Source of the DNA: Ga0077536 sp943370145
GTDB taxonomy: Bacteria; Pseudomonadota; Gammaproteobacteria; Ga0077536
Length of the DNA stretch: 31,159 nt
Assembly (NCBI GenBank): GCA_943370145.1
Contig: CALRPY020000052.1
Coordinates: 1-31,159 of the forward strand
Direction of reading: 5' to 3'
This document shows, piece after piece, positions 1-7,468 of the stretch. The notes beneath the pieces were generated by a model that saw only the letters and a program-made list of their open reading frames with translations, did no database searches and was not told the origin of the DNA. Both the position numbers and the translations under genes were made by a program. The first letter of the stretch is position 1; each line of letters begins with the position of its first letter.

Positions 1-646
1 CGCCGAGGCCGACGTGCTGGTGCTGGCCGTCAAGCCACAGCAGTTGAAGGACGTCGCGAGCGGGCTCGCCGCGGCACTGGCCGGCCGCCGGCCGCTGGTG
101 CTGTCGATCGCCGCCGGGATCTCGACCGCTTCCCTGGCCGACTGGTTCGGCAGCGACACCCCGATCGTGCGGAGCATGCCAAATACGCCGGCGCTGATCG
201 GGCGCGGCACGTCGGCGCTGTTCGCGACCGCGGCGACCGACGCGGCCGGCAGGACGCTTGCGGAAAGCATCATGCGCGCGGTCGGGGCCGTCCACTGGCT
301 GGATGACGAAGCCCTGATGGACGCCGTGACCGCGCTGTCCGGCAGCGGGCCGGCCTATCTGTTCCGCGTGATCGAATGCATGGCGAGCGCCGGCGAGCAG
401 CTCGGGCTCGCGCCGGCGCTCGCGCGCCGGCTCGCCCTCGAAACCGCCGCCGGCGCGAGCGAACTCGCCCTCGGCTCGGCCTTCGACCCGGCGACGCTGC
501 GCGCCCAGGTCACGTCGAAGGGCGGCACCACCGAACAGGCGCTGCGCGTGCTCGACGAGGGTGGCCTGTGCGATCTCCTCGGGCGCGCGCTGACCGCGGC
601 CCGCGACCGGTCGCGCGAGCTGGCGGCGGAGTTCGGCCGGGGATGA
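1..646 (+). CDS. proC: Pyrroline-5-carboxylate reductase, C-terminal part (5' end outside window)
   Basis: Catalyses the last step of proline synthesis, NAD(P)H-dependent reduction of pyrroline-5-carboxylate, in the cytoplasm. The frame is open from base 2 to the TGA at 644-646, so the N-terminal Rossmann dinucleotide motif lies upstream of the window. Visible family landmarks are the end of the nucleotide-binding domain (VLAVKPQQ), the MPNTPA segment, and the C-terminal dimerisation/active-site helices with SGSGPAY and the GGTTEQAL signature. About 215 codons are present, against roughly 270 in a full enzyme. The stop overlaps the next start as ATGA, so it is translationally coupled to yggT, a common proC-yggT-yggU arrangement in proteobacteria. 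Confidence 0.97.
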   Translation, partial: AEADVLVLAVKPQQLKDVASGLAAALAGRRPLVLSIAAGISTASLADWFGSDTPIVRSMPNTPALIGRGTSALFATAATDAAGRTLAESIMRAVGAVHWLDDEALMDAVTALSGSGPAYLFRVIECMASAGEQLGLAPALARRLALETAAGASELALGSAFDPATLRAQVTSKGGTTEQALRVLDEGGLCDLLGRALTAARDRSRELAAEFGRG

Positions 647-1221
647 GCGGAGGTTACGTCGCCAACGCCGGCACCTTCCTGCTGGACGTCGTTTTCGGGC
701 TCTACATCGGCGCGGTCATGCTGCGGCTGTTCCTGCAGTGGTCGCGCGCGGATTTCTACAACCCGCTGTCGCAGGCCATCGTCAAGCTGACGAACCCGAT
801 CCTGCGGCCGCTGCGGCGTTACATCCCGGCGATCGGCCGCCTCGACACCGCGAGCCTGGTGCTGCTCCTCGCCCTGCAGGTGCTGAACCTGTGGTTGTCG
901 CTGCTGGTCGCGGGCGGCGCCGGCGCGGGCTTCGGCGGCATCTTCGTGCTGGCGCTCGCCGAGCTCCTGGCGAAGGCGCTCTACATCCTGATGTTCGCGA
1001 TTTTCGTGCAGGTCATCGCGAGCTGGGTCGCGCCAGGCGCCTACAACCCGGCGCTGTCGCTCGTGGACTCCATCACCTACCCGCTGCTGAAACCCTTGCG
1101 TGGCCTGCTGCCATCGCTGGGCGGCCTGGACCTGACACCGATGGTCGCACTGATCGGGGTGCAGCTCGCACAGATGCTGCTGGTCGCGCCGATCCGCGAC
1201 TTCGCCGTGACGCTCCTCTGA
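643..1221 (+). CDS. yggT: YggT family integral membrane protein
   Basis: A 192-residue membrane protein with two tandem YGGT repeats. Each repeat has a hydrophobic helix followed by a conserved amphipathic segment: NPLSQAIVKLTNPILRPLRR near residues 41-60, and NPALSLVDSITYPLLKPLR near 134-152, followed by LLPSLGGLDLTP. About four membrane segments are evident. Known YggT proteins have been linked to osmotic or potassium homeostasis and to membrane organisation, but the molecular role is not settled. The ATG overlaps the proC stop by four bases, and yggU follows after 7 bp, so the three genes form one operon. Confidence 0.93.
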   Translation: MSGGYVANAGTFLLDVVFGLYIGAVMLRLFLQWSRADFYNPLSQAIVKLTNPILRPLRRYIPAIGRLDTASLVLLLALQVLNLWLSLLVAGGAGAGFGGIFVLALAELLAKALYILMFAIFVQVIASWVAPGAYNPALSLVDSITYPLLKPLRGLLPSLGGLDLTPMVALIGVQLAQMLLVAPIRDFAVTLL

Positions 1222-1228
1222 GCAGGAC

Positions 1229-1579
1229 GTGAGCTGGTATGCCTGGCAGGACGAGCGCCTGGTGCTGAAACTGCGCGTGCAGCCGCGCGCCAGGCAGGCG
1301 GGTGTCGACGGCATTCACGGCGACCGCCTGCGCGTGCGCATCAATGCGCCGCCGGTCGACGACAAGGCGAATGCCGAACTCCTGTGCCTGCTGGCACGGG
1401 ACTTCGATCTGCCACGCCGGGCGCTGGCGATCGCGCAGGGCGGGCACGGCCAGCAGAAGACCGTGACACTGCAGGCGCCGCGCCGCCTGCCCGAGTGGTT
1501 CACCGGATTCGGGGGCGTGCCTTGCCCGGCCGGCGAGCCGTCATTAGACTCGCTGCCCCGCAGCAGCCTTCGAACCTGA
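1229..1579 (+). CDS. yggU: DUF167/YggU family protein
   Basis: A small cytoplasmic protein of unknown function. The GTG start is chosen because the resulting N-terminus (MSWYAWQDERLVLKLRVQP) matches the usual start of the family, and an AGGA lies immediately upstream. The conserved core follows: GDRLRVRINAPPVDDKANAEL, here at about residues 30-51. The protein is 116 residues, somewhat longer than the usual ~100. The extra residues after LPEWF are low-complexity and lie over a likely promoter for metX, so the C-terminal tail may be unselected read-through. It follows yggT after 7 bp. Confidence 0.9.
   Translation: MSWYAWQDERLVLKLRVQPRARQAGVDGIHGDRLRVRINAPPVDDKANAELLCLLARDFDLPRRALAIAQGGHGQQKTVTLQAPRRLPEWFTGFGGVPCPAGEPSLDSLPRSSLRT
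1522..1550 (+). promoter_or_regulatory. Candidate sigma-70 promoter for metX-metW
   Basis: TTGCCC at 1522-1527 and TAGACT at 1545-1550 are separated by exactly 17 bp; each box matches the consensus at four of six positions. A start near 1557 would leave a leader of about 37 nt before the metX ATG. It lies inside the 3' end of yggU. This is a motif match only; metX could also be read from upstream. Confidence 0.35.
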
Positions 1580-1593
1580 GACCCGCCGCCGCC

Positions 1594-2745
1594 ATGTCAG
1601 CCGGTTTTCCCACCGATAGCGTCGGCCTCGTCGTGCCGCAGCGCATGCGCTTCGACGCGCCGCTGACGCTGGAGTGCGGCACGACGCTCGAGCACTTCGA
1701 ACTCGTCTATGAAACCTACGGCACACTGAATGCCGCGGGCGACAACGCGGTGCTGATCTGCCACGCACTGAGCGGCGACCACCACGCGGCCGGCTATCAC
1801 TCGGCCGACGACAAACGCCCCGGCTGGTGGGACAACTGCATCGGCCCCGGCCGCCCGGTCGATACCAATCGATTCTTCGTCGTGTGCCCGAACAACCTCG
1901 GCGGTTGCTCCGGCTCGACCGGCCCGCTGTCCGACAACCCGGCCACCGGCCGGCCGTTTGGCCCCGATTTCCCGATCGTCACGGTGCGCGACTGGGTGGA
2001 GTCCCAGGCGCGGCTGGCCGATGCCCTGGGCATCGCGCGCTGGGCCGCCATCCTCGGCGGCAGCCTCGGCGGCATGCAGGCCCTGCAGTGGGCCGTCGAC
2101 TATCCGCACCGGGTGCGGCATGCGGCCGTGATCGCCGCGGCGCCCAAGCTGAGCACCCAGAACATCGCGTTCAACGAGGTCGCGCGCCACGCGATCCGGT
2201 CGGACGCGAGCTTCCACGGTGGACGCTATTACGACCACGGCGTCGTGCCCGAGCACGGCCTGATGCTGGCGCGCATGCTGGGCCACATCACCTACCTGTC
2301 GGACGACGTGCTGATGGCGCGCTTCGGCCGCGAACTGCGCGACGGCAAGCTGAGTTTCGGCTATGACGTCGAATTCCAGATCGAGAGTTACCTGCGGCAC
2401 CAGGGCGAGTCCTTCGTGAAGCGCTTCGACGCCAACACCTACCTGCTGATGACGCGCTCGCTGGATTACTTCGACCCGGCACGGGAGTTCGACGGCAAGC
2501 TGTCGGCGGCGCTGGCGCGCACCGACGCCCGGTTCCTGGTCGTGTCCTTCACCAGCGACTGGCGCTTCTCGCCGGCGCGTTCGCGCGAGATCGTCCGCGC
2601 ACTGCTCGATGCCGATCGGGAGGTCAGCTACGTCGAGATCGAGTCCGAGCAGGGGCACGATTCCTTCCTGCTCGAGGTGCCGCTGTACCACCGCGTGCTG
2701 CGCACCTGGTTCCAGGGCATCAAGCTGTCGGTGATGGAACCGTGA
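1594..2745 (+). CDS. metX: Homoserine O-acyltransferase, MetX family
   Basis: Acylates the hydroxyl of L-homoserine, the committed step of methionine synthesis. The protein is 383 residues with an alpha/beta-hydrolase fold. The catalytic triad can be placed: Ser157 in GGSLGGMQ, Asp322 in SFTSDWRFSP and His355 in EQGHDSF. The N-terminal HALSGDHHAAG and the PNNLGGCSGSTGP segments are typical of the family. The ATG at 1594 gives the usual N-terminus. The acyl donor cannot be fixed from sequence by eye: MetX proteins in gammaproteobacteria use either acetyl-CoA or succinyl-CoA. The 3' end overlaps metW by 4 bp, the classical metX-metW pair. Confidence 0.96.
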   Translation: MSAGFPTDSVGLVVPQRMRFDAPLTLECGTTLEHFELVYETYGTLNAAGDNAVLICHALSGDHHAAGYHSADDKRPGWWDNCIGPGRPVDTNRFFVVCPNNLGGCSGSTGPLSDNPATGRPFGPDFPIVTVRDWVESQARLADALGIARWAAILGGSLGGMQALQWAVDYPHRVRHAAVIAAAPKLSTQNIAFNEVARHAIRSDASFHGGRYYDHGVVPEHGLMLARMLGHITYLSDDVLMARFGRELRDGKLSFGYDVEFQIESYLRHQGESFVKRFDANTYLLMTRSLDYFDPAREFDGKLSAALARTDARFLVVSFTSDWRFSPARSREIVRALLDADREVSYVEIESEQGHDSFLLEVPLYHRVLRTWFQGIKLSVMEP

Positions 2746-3341
2746 ACCTGCGCGAGGAACAGGCCCTCATCGCGCGCTGGATAGAGCCGGGCAGCCGCGT
2801 GCTCGATCTCGGCTGCGGCGACGGTTCGCTGCTCGCGCATCTCCAGCTCGAGCGCAACGTCACCAGCTACGGCATCGAGATCGACAGCGAGAATATCGTC
2901 CAGTGCATCGCGTCCGGCGTGAACGTGATCCATTCGGATCTCGACCGCGGCCTGCTCGACTTCGACGACAACTCGTTCGACTACGTCGTGATGACGCAGA
3001 CCCTGCAGGCGGTGCATTTTCCGAACCGCCTGCTCCGCGAAATGCTGCGCGTCGGACGCCAAGGCATCGTGACCTTCCCGAATTTCGGTCACTGGAAGTG
3101 CCGGCTGCAGGTGCTGCGCGGCCGGATGCCGGTGACGCGGCACCTGCCACACACCTGGTACAACACGCCTAACATCCACATGTGTACCGTGCGCGACTTC
3201 GAGGACCTCTGCGCGGAGGAACACATCGAAATCCTCCAGCACGAGGCCGTCGACACCGCGCACCGCTCGGCGATCGCGATGCGGCTGCTGCCGAACCTGT
3301 TCAGCGAGATAGCGCTGTACCGCTTCCGGCGCCGGGTCTGA
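2742..3341 (+). CDS. metW: Methionine biosynthesis protein MetW
   Basis: A 199-residue protein with a class I SAM-methyltransferase-like fold. The SAM-binding motif VLDLGCGDGSLL is near residues 20-31, and the family signature NFGHW follows the central strand region. In bacteria that use MetX, metW is almost always its direct partner and is needed for, or stimulates, homoserine acylation; no methyltransferase reaction has been firmly assigned. The start (GTG) overlaps the metX stop (GTGA), consistent with coupled translation and complex formation. Confidence 0.94.
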   Translation: MNLREEQALIARWIEPGSRVLDLGCGDGSLLAHLQLERNVTSYGIEIDSENIVQCIASGVNVIHSDLDRGLLDFDDNSFDYVVMTQTLQAVHFPNRLLREMLRVGRQGIVTFPNFGHWKCRLQVLRGRMPVTRHLPHTWYNTPNIHMCTVRDFEDLCAEEHIEILQHEAVDTAHRSAIAMRLLPNLFSEIALYRFRRRV

Positions 3342-3428
3342 GCGCCGCCGCGCCCAGTAATCAGCCTTGACCGGCGTTGCCGGATTTTGTGAAAGAGGCG
3401 TAATCGAGCGTTCGGACTCTCCAGCTCC

Positions 3429-3451
3429 ACCTCTCCCGTTCCGGGAGAGGT
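3429..3451. repeat. Perfect 10-bp inverted repeat (CCTCTCCCG family, short form)
   Basis: Arms ACCTCTCCCG (3429-3438) and CGGGAGAGGT (3442-3451) are perfect complements around a 3-nt loop. A second copy of the same arms, with a longer loop, starts 60 bp downstream. Similar CCTCTCCCG/CGGGAGAGG intergenic hairpins recur in many GC-rich proteobacteria, from memory. Confidence 0.75.
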
Positions 3452-3511
3452 CGACGCCGAAGGCGGCGGGTGAGGGAGGCCTGCGCCGGCGCTGCGCCAA
3501 TCGGAAACGAC

Positions 3512-3557
3512 CCTCTCCCGTCCGCTGCGCGGCCGGCCTCTACCGGGGCGGGAGAGG
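3512..3557. repeat. Inverted repeat with the same arms, long loop
   Basis: CCTCTCCCG at 3512-3520 is complementary to CGGGAGAGG at 3549-3557, with a 28-nt GC-rich loop that can fold further (GCGCGGCCGGCC). It shares its arms with the shorter hairpin at 3429-3451, so the two look like members of one repeat family, arranged as a pair like BIME units. Confidence 0.7.
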
Positions 3558-3570
3558 CGAACATCTTTAG

Positions 3571-3630
3571 AGTGTGGGCTGGCGCGTGCGCGTCACGACC
3601 GTTGGGCTTCCTGCGTCAGCCCAACCTACA
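3571..3630. repeat. Dispersed hairpin repeat of the TTGGGCTTCCTGC type
   Basis: GTTGGGCT (3601-3608) pairs perfectly with AGCCCAAC (3618-3625) around a 9-nt loop. Outer bases (GTGTGGGCTGG at 3572-3582 and CAACCTACAC downstream) offer an alternative, longer pairing. Thirteen bases of this unit, TTGGGCTTCCTGC, recur in inverted orientation at 22055-22067, so it belongs to a dispersed family. Similar TTGGGCT...AGCCCAACC units are common between genes in gamma- and betaproteobacteria, from memory. Confidence 0.65.
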
Positions 3631-3668
3631 CGCTCGCCCCGAGGTGACCGGTCTTCCCATCCAGCGCC

Positions 3669-4454
3669 TCAGCGGAAATCGTCGATGCCGCAGCGGTAGT
3701 CGATGGTCAGCGGCGCGTGGTCGGAAAAGGGCTCATCGGTGTAGATCGCGGCCCCGGCAATCACCTCGCGCAGGCCCGGCGTGACGATGTGGTAGTCGAT
3801 GCGCCAACCGACGTTTTTCGCCCTGGCCTGGCCCCGGTTCGACCACCAGGTGTACTGCTCAGGTGACTCGTTGACGACGCGAAAGGCGTCCACGTAGCCG
3901 GCGCCATCGAGCAGGGCGTCCATCCACGCACGTTCCTCCGGCAGGAAGCCCGAGTTCTTCTGGTTCGATTTCCAGTTCTTGAGATCGATTTCCTTGTGCG
4001 CGATGTTCCAGTCACCGCACAGGATGAACTCGCGTTCGAGCCCGCGGTTCGCCCGCAGCACGGGCATGTAGCGGTCGAGGAAGTCGAACTTGGCCTGCTG
4101 GCGCTCCTCGCTCGAGGACCCGGACGGCAGGTAGAGGGAGGCGATGCTGAGGCGACCGAAGTCGAGCTGCAGGTAGCGGCCCTCGCGGTCGAAGTCGGGC
4201 CAGCCCAGCCCGCGCACGACCTGGTCGGGCGCGTGGCGGCTGAACACCGCCACACCGCTGTAGCCGGGCTTCTCGGCATCCTCGAAATACGCGTGCCAGC
4301 CCGGGGGCTCCCGCAGCGCCGGCTCGAGCACAGCAACCTGCGCCTTCGTTTCCTGCAGGCACACCACGTCGGCGTCCTGGCGCGCGAGCCAGTCGTAGAA
4401 GCCCTTGCGGTGGGCGGCGCGGATGCCATTGCAGTTGAGCGTGATGACGCGCAT
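3669..4454 (-). CDS. xth: Exodeoxyribonuclease III / AP endonuclease
   Basis: Base-excision-repair enzyme of the ExoIII (EEP) family, which incises at abasic sites and degrades 3' ends. The protein is 261 residues if started at the ATG at 4454 (MRVITLNCNGIRAAH), the standard ExoIII N-terminus; the frame is open further upstream, but that sequence is not conserved. Catalytic signatures visible are LQETKAQ (metal-binding Glu35), GDWNIAH (Asp/Asn pair), WRIDYH and the terminal SDHAPL (catalytic His). AAGG lies 10 nt before the start. It is divergent from pyrE. Confidence 0.95.
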   Translation of the reverse strand: MRVITLNCNGIRAAHRKGFYDWLARQDADVVCLQETKAQVAVLEPALREPPGWHAYFEDAEKPGYSGVAVFSRHAPDQVVRGLGWPDFDREGRYLQLDFGRLSIASLYLPSGSSSEERQQAKFDFLDRYMPVLRANRGLEREFILCGDWNIAHKEIDLKNWKSNQKNSGFLPEERAWMDALLDGAGYVDAFRVVNESPEQYTWWSNRGQARAKNVGWRIDYHIVTPGLREVIAGAAIYTDEPFSDHAPLTIDYRCGIDDFR

Positions 4455-4476
4455 GTCATGAAACCTTTGCGAACGT

Positions 4477-4504
4477 TTGAAGGCCGGTCGGGGGTGGCTA
4501 TGAT
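4477..4504 (+). promoter_or_regulatory. Candidate sigma-70 promoter for pyrE
   Basis: TTGAAG at 4477-4482 and TATGAT at 4499-4504 are spaced by 16 bp; the boxes match at four and five of six positions. Transcription from about 4511 would give a leader of ~23 nt, with a GAGGGCAGG-like ribosome site before the pyrE ATG. It lies in the divergent xth/pyrE gap. The short leader leaves no room for an E. coli-type attenuator. Confidence 0.5.
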
Positions 4505-4533
4505 ACGACGTCACTCACGAGGGCAGGCGTTCC

Positions 4534-5193
4534 ATGCACGATTATCAGCGGTCATTCATCGATTTCGCGCTCGAGCGCCGCGCGCTGCGCTTCGGCAGCT
4601 TCACCCTCAAATCGGGGCGCCAGAGTCCCTACTTCTTCAATACCGGGGTGTTCGATTCCGGGGCGGCGCTCGCGCGGCTCGGGGAATACTACGCAGCCGC
4701 GCTGCTGGCCTCGGGCCTGCCGTTCGACATGCTCTACGGTCCCGCATACAAGGGAATTCCGCTGGGCGCCGCGGTCGCGATCAGCCTGTCCCGCGATCAC
4801 GGCCTGGACGTGCCGTTCTGCTTCAATCGCAAGGAAGCGAAGGACCATGGCGAGGGCGGGAACACGCTCGGCGCGTCGCTTGCGGGCCGGGTTGTCATCG
4901 TTGACGACGTGATCTCCGCGGGCACCTCGGTCAACGAGTCGGTGGCGATCATCCGCGCCGCCGGTGCCGAGCCAGCGGGCGTGATGATTTCCCTCGACAG
5001 GCAGGAGCGGGGTCAGGGCACACTGTCGGCCGCCCAGGAAGTCGAGCAGCGGCACGGCATGCCGGTCTTGTCGATCGTGACGCTGGCGGACGTCGTCTCC
5101 TATTTGCACGATCGCGGTGACGCCGCTCAAGATATCGCGGCGATCGCTGACTACCTCGGACGCTACGGTGCTACGGTGGGTGTCACCGGCTGA
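4534..5193 (+). CDS. pyrE: Orotate phosphoribosyltransferase
   Basis: Joins orotate and PRPP to make OMP in pyrimidine synthesis. The 219-residue protein is the usual length for the dimeric bacterial enzyme. The PRPP-binding loop VVIVDDVISAGTS contains Asp124-Asp125; the flexible catalytic loop includes FNRKEAKDHGEGG, and the N-terminus has FTLKSGRQSPYFFN, which contacts orotate and PRPP. The ATG at 4534 gives the conserved start MHDYQRSFIDFAL. It has its own likely promoter and is followed 98 bp later by a DUF4124-like gene. Confidence 0.97.
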   Translation: MHDYQRSFIDFALERRALRFGSFTLKSGRQSPYFFNTGVFDSGAALARLGEYYAAALLASGLPFDMLYGPAYKGIPLGAAVAISLSRDHGLDVPFCFNRKEAKDHGEGGNTLGASLAGRVVIVDDVISAGTSVNESVAIIRAAGAEPAGVMISLDRQERGQGTLSAAQEVEQRHGMPVLSIVTLADVVSYLHDRGDAAQDIAAIADYLGRYGATVGVTG

Positions 5194-5291
5194 CAGCGCT
5201 TTTCATTCAGCGACCGTTGTGGCGGACTGCGCGCAGGATGTGCGGGCCGCCCCGGCGCGACGCCCCGCGACAGGACACGAGGAAAGTAGGA

Positions 5292-5948
5292 ATGAGCCAG
5301 ACACGAGGAATTCGTCGACTGCACGCTTATGTGCTGGCGGCGCTGGCCCTACACTCGATTGAAACGCTCGCAACGATTAAATGCTGGACCAACCGGGAAG
5401 GCGTGCGCGAGTGCGGCGATGTCGTGCCGCCCGAATACGCGCAGGGCGCGCACGAGGAGAAGAGCGCGAGCGGCATCGTCCTGCGCAAGCATGCCCCGAG
5501 CAAGACGCCCGAGGAAATCGCCGCCGAGCGCGAACGGCGCGAAGCGGAGGCGCGGGCCGAGGCTGCTGCCCAGGGGGCCGCGCGCAAGCAGGCGGCAGCG
5601 GATCGCGTCCTGCTCCAGACCTTCAGTTCGGAAGATGACCTGGAACTCGCGCGCGACGGCCAGCTGACGAACCTCGCATCGGTGATCAAGGTCACCGAAA
5701 GCCACGTGAAGAAACTCGACAAGTCACTCGACCAGATGATCGGCCAGGCCGCGGACATCGAGAAACGCGGCAAGAAGGTGCCGGCCACGCTCGCCGCGAA
5801 CATCGCGGACGTGCGCGGGCAAATCGTCGAGCAGAACCGCTTCATCGCGGAGAAGCGCGCGGAACAGGACAAGATTCGCAGCAAGTTCGCGGAGGATATC
5901 GCGCGCTTCCGTGAGCTCCGCGCGCAGCAGGCGGCCCGCCCGCACTAG
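5292..5948 (+). CDS. Exported DUF4124-like protein with coiled coil
   Basis: A 218-residue protein of unknown function. An N-terminal hydrophobic stretch (YVLAALALHSIETLA, residues ~13-27) looks like a signal peptide. It is followed by IKCWTNREGVRECGDVVPP, which fits the DUF4124 pattern of a short beta-hairpin with a WxDxxGxxxYxDxxP-like core; two cysteines are present here. Residues ~60-210 are rich in Glu, Arg, Ala and Lys and form long coiled-coil helices. The start at 5292 is chosen because GAGGAAA and TAGGA precede it. Its stop TAG shares the palindrome CTAG with the stop of slmA on the other strand. Confidence 0.8.
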   Translation: MSQTRGIRRLHAYVLAALALHSIETLATIKCWTNREGVRECGDVVPPEYAQGAHEEKSASGIVLRKHAPSKTPEEIAAERERREAEARAEAAAQGAARKQAAADRVLLQTFSSEDDLELARDGQLTNLASVIKVTESHVKKLDKSLDQMIGQAADIEKRGKKVPATLAANIADVRGQIVEQNRFIAEKRAEQDKIRSKFAEDIARFRELRAQQAARPH

Positions 5949-6544
5949 CCCGGGCCGGGGACCCCCACGAAAATCCCGCGCGCCAGCATCGCCCACTGCT
6001 CGTCCCACTGGGCCGACGGTGACTGCTGGTAGCCGCTGCGCACGAACTGCGCGATCCGACCGGCGACCGCGGCGGTCAGGAGGCTGGCCGTCGCGTTGAC
6101 CAGCGCCCGGTCGGGCTGCGGGCCCGGCGCGAGCAGCGCGTCCCGCAGCACCTGGCGCAGCTGCGTCTCCAGCCGTTCGAAGAACTGCCCGACGCGCGCG
6201 CGCAGACGCTCGTGCTCGCCGACGAGGATATCGCCCATCAGCACGCGCGCGATCCCGGGATTGCACTCGGCGAAGCGCAGCACAACGGTGCAGATACGGG
6301 CGCAGCGCAGGCTCGCGTCCGCCGTCTCGCCGATGATGCGGTTGGCGAGCCCGAACACGCTCTCGTCGGCGAAATCGATCAGCGCATCAAACATCTTCGC
6401 CTTGCTGGCGAAGTGCCGGTACAGCGCCGCCTCGGACACGCCGACCGCGGCGGCGAGGCTCGCCGTCGTGATGCGCGAGCCTGGCCGGCTCTCGAGCTCG
6501 GTGGCGAGGACCTCGAGGATCTGCTGCCTGCGCGAGGATTTCAC
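5945..6544 (-). CDS. slmA: Nucleoid occlusion factor SlmA (TetR family)
   Basis: A TetR-fold DNA-binding protein that, in E. coli, binds chromosomal sites and blocks FtsZ ring assembly over the nucleoid. The N-terminal helix-turn-helix is plain: RITTASLAAAVGVSEAALYRHFASKAKMFDALI at about residues 23-55 closely follows E. coli SlmA. Further family features are the RLRARVGQFFERLETQLRQVLRD helix and FVRSGYQQSP near the C-terminus. The protein is 199 residues, the usual length. Its ATG overlaps the argB stop as ATGA, so it is coupled to argB; in E. coli it sits between dut and pyrE instead. Confidence 0.92.
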   Translation of the reverse strand: MKSSRRQQILEVLATELESRPGSRITTASLAAAVGVSEAALYRHFASKAKMFDALIDFADESVFGLANRIIGETADASLRCARICTVVLRFAECNPGIARVLMGDILVGEHERLRARVGQFFERLETQLRQVLRDALLAPGPQPDRALVNATASLLTAAVAGRIAQFVRSGYQQSPSAQWDEQWAMLARGIFVGVPGPG

Positions 6545-7437
6545 CGGCGTTCGATGAGCGTGCCGACACCAACGTCGGTGAAGAGTTCGAGCAGCAGCGC
6601 GTGCTCGACGCGGCCATCGATGATGTGCGCGCGGTTCACGCCCGCCTTCACGGCGTCGAGCACGGAATCCATCTTCGGCAGCATGCCGCCACTGATGGTG
6701 CCATCGGCAATCAGCGCCTCGACCTCCTCGGCATCCAGGCCCGTCAGCAGGTCGCCGGCCTTGTTCAGCAGGCCGCGGATGTTCGTCAGCACGATCAGCT
6801 TCTCGGCCTGCATGACCTCGGCGATCTTGCCGGCGACGAGGTCGGCGTTGATGTTGTAGGAGTGGCCGTCGTCACCGACGCCGATCGGCGCGATGACCGG
6901 GATGAAATCGCCACGCGACAGGTAGTCGATCACGCGCTTGTTCACGCCCGACACTTCGCCGACATAGCCGAGATCGACCAGCTCCCCGTCCGCACTCGCC
7001 TCGCGACGGCGGGTCATCTCCATCTTCTTCGCGTACAGCAGCGGGCCATCCTTGCCGGTCAGGCCGATCGCGCGCCCGCCATGGGAATTGATGAGGCTGA
7101 CGATCTCCTTGTTGACGTTGGCGCCGAGCACCATCTCGACGACGTCCATGGTCTCGGCGTCGGTGACGCGCATGCCATCGACGAAGCGGCTCTGGATCCC
7201 GAGGCGGTCGAGCATCGCGCCAATCTGCGGCCCACCGCCGTGCACGACGATCGGATGGATGCCAACCAGTTTCAGCAGCACGACGTCGCGCGCGAAGCAG
7301 TTCTTCAGCGCGTCGTCGAGCATCGCGTTGCCGCCGTACTTGATGACGATGCACTTGCCCTGGTAGCGCTGGATGTAAGGCAGGGCCTGGATCAGTACGT
7401 GGGCGGCGGAAAGGGCTTGCTCCTTGGCGAGCGGCAT
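6541..7437 (-). CDS. argB: Acetylglutamate kinase
   Basis: Phosphorylates N-acetyl-L-glutamate, the second step of arginine synthesis. The protein is 298 residues of the amino-acid-kinase fold: KYGGNAM binds phosphate near residue 34, followed by VVHGGGPQIG (substrate loop), GLTGKDG, and the C-terminal ANIRGLL/GGMLPKM segments. The N-terminal ~25 residues (ALSAAHVLIQALPYIQRYQG) form the extra helix typical of longer ArgB proteins, a helix that in arginine-inhibited hexameric forms mediates oligomerisation. GGAG lies 9 nt before the ATG. It follows algC after 31 bp. Confidence 0.97.
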   Translation of the reverse strand: MPLAKEQALSAAHVLIQALPYIQRYQGKCIVIKYGGNAMLDDALKNCFARDVVLLKLVGIHPIVVHGGGPQIGAMLDRLGIQSRFVDGMRVTDAETMDVVEMVLGANVNKEIVSLINSHGGRAIGLTGKDGPLLYAKKMEMTRRREASADGELVDLGYVGEVSGVNKRVIDYLSRGDFIPVIAPIGVGDDGHSYNINADLVAGKIAEVMQAEKLIVLTNIRGLLNKAGDLLTGLDAEEVEALIADGTISGGMLPKMDSVLDAVKAGVNRAHIIDGRVEHALLLELFTDVGVGTLIERR

Positions 7438-7468
7438 CCGTTGGATCTCCGAAGTGGCGGGTTCGAAA

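Larger units (their letters stand above)
3342..3668. other. Gene-free stretch with three inverted repeats between convergent genes
   Basis: This 327-bp interval separates metW (+) from xth (-). I see no plausible gene. It contains two inverted repeats sharing the same CCTCTCCCG / CGGGAGAGG arms and a third, unrelated hairpin with GTTGGGCT / AGCCCAAC arms; each is listed separately. Their position between convergent stops suggests roles such as transcription termination or REP/BIME-like repeats. No T-run follows the stems, so ordinary rho-independent termination is not evident. Confidence 0.8.

Noticed and set aside
4464..4481. A PurR-like sequence around GAACGTTTG in the xth/pyrE gap.
   Set aside because: Only about 10 of 16 consensus positions match, and half of the palindrome is poor.
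5228..5245. An 18-bp sequence, TGCGCGCAGGATGTGCGG, repeated exactly at 8279-8296.
   Set aside because: The second copy lies within conserved algC coding sequence, and in GC-rich DNA such a match is only marginally unexpected; no repeat family is evident.
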